Part shown: positions 5,218 to 5,639 of the stretch, one piece after another
Numbering within the stretch: the stretch's first letter is position 1
How the letters are laid out: every line of letters starts with the position of its first letter
Assembly (NCBI GenBank): GCA_028869615.1
Contig: JAGWRQ010000143.1
Coordinates: 1-5,639 of the forward strand
Source: Candidatus Methylomirabilota bacterium
GTDB lineage: Bacteria; Methylomirabilota; Methylomirabilia; Methylomirabilales; Methylomirabilaceae
Length of the DNA stretch: 5,639 nucleotides
Direction of reading: 5' to 3'
The notes under the pieces: model-generated
What the model saw: only the letters and a program-made list of their open reading frames with translations
Databases searched by the model: none
What the model was told of the DNA's origin: nothing
Translations under genes and position numbers: made by a program

Positions 5218-5639
5218 ATGGGACGCCATCTCTACCACTTTCTGTCGCAGATTGCGATCATGTGCATCATCCTTGGGCTCGTCATAGGTGGTACGTCGGG
5301 AGCCAGCCTATGGGCGGCTGATGTGCGGCCCGAAGAGGGATACCTCGCACCTGACTTCACGCTCAAAACGCTTGAAGGGAATACAGTACGACTCTCGGAG
5401 TTTCGCGGCCAGAAGGTTGTGCTGATCAATTTCTGGGCCACCTGGTGCCCCCCTTGCCGCGTGGAGATGCCGGCGATGCAGCAGATCTACTCCGAGTACA
5501 AGGCAAAAGGGTTCGAGATCCTCGCTGTTAACATCGAGTCCGACGCCAAGCAAGCAATCAGTGATTTCGTGAAGGAGCTCCGCCTGACCTTCCCCATTCT
5601 GCTCGACCCCGATATGAAAGTCACTCGCAAGTTCCGAGT
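5218..5639 (+). CDS. TlpA/ResA-type thiol-disulfide oxidoreductase, 3' end outside the window
   Basis: The frame starts at ATG 5218 and is open to the window end, giving 140 residues. Residues about 7-29 are a hydrophobic export signal or membrane anchor after a short basic start (MGRH); a signal-peptidase I site near LWAAD (31-35) is possible, and no lipobox is seen. The mature part is an AhpC/TSA-Redoxin thioredoxin fold: APDFTLKTLEG near 44-54, then NFWATWCPPCRVEMP at 71-85 with active-site C77 and C80, and the ILAVNIE strand at 101-107. Such proteins act outside the cytoplasmic membrane and reduce disulfides, often in cytochrome c maturation or repair of oxidised proteins. A usual TlpA/ResA has about 165-190 residues, so only the C-terminal end is missing. 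It is transcribed away from the regulator gene, and nothing shows that it belongs to the same regulon. Confidence 0.93.
   Translation, partial: MGRHLYHFLSQIAIMCIILGLVIGGTSGASLWAADVRPEEGYLAPDFTLKTLEGNTVRLSEFRGQKVVLINFWATWCPPCRVEMPAMQQIYSEYKAKGFEILAVNIESDAKQAISDFVKELRLTFPILLDPDMKVTRKFR

Noticed and set aside
4990..5238. Small minus-strand frame running through the REP-like region
   Set aside because: Its translation is mostly REP-like sequence (the ERSDRSNL type of stretch) and it covers the thioredoxin ribosome site; probably not a gene.

Overview
The window is GC-rich and densely coded. It suggests a free-living bacterium with respiratory and nitrogen-oxide or oxygen stress genes. The gene mix, together with the interspersed CGTCATTGCGAG-type palindromes, would fit an NC10/Methylomirabilota-like or other environmental denitrifying lineage. 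That placement is inference only; there is no marker gene here to prove it.

Minus-strand block, 4129 down to the left edge. Five genes are packed head to tail: a tandem DUF2249 protein; a 12-helix membrane protein resembling heme-copper oxidase subunit I; a stand-alone MIP18/DUF59 protein; an Mrp-type P-loop Fe-S carrier ATPase with its own DUF59 domain; and a DUF2249-hemerythrin fusion with a histidine-rich linker, cut off by the window edge. Two junctions overlap (the membrane gene into its upstream neighbour, and mrp into the DUF59 gene). The other genes have strong AAGGAGG ribosome binding sites. This looks like one operon, with a plausible sigma70-type promoter at 4178-4207.

Regulator, 4249-4914 minus. 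A Crp/Fnr-family regulator lies just upstream of the operon and has its own good promoter (TTGACC-17-TACAAT). It lacks the FNR iron-sulfur cysteines and the Arg-Ser pair that contacts cAMP in E. coli CRP, but its recognition helix keeps the CRP-type R-E-x3-R pattern.

Intergenic region, 4915-5217. About 300 bases hold the regulator promoter, a 10-bp inverted repeat overlapping its -35 box, a 12-bp palindrome, and a 101-bp pair of REP-like sequences in inverted orientation. I see no convincing gene here.

Right edge, 5218-5639 plus. The start of an exported or membrane-anchored TlpA/ResA-type thioredoxin with a WCPPC active site, cut off by the window end.

Working model (inference): the Crp-like protein controls a membrane and cytosolic module that handles nitric oxide or oxygen with a hemerythrin-type di-iron protein and an odd oxidase-like heme protein, while Mrp and DUF59 proteins load or repair Fe-S clusters. 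The role of the DUF2249 domains is unknown.
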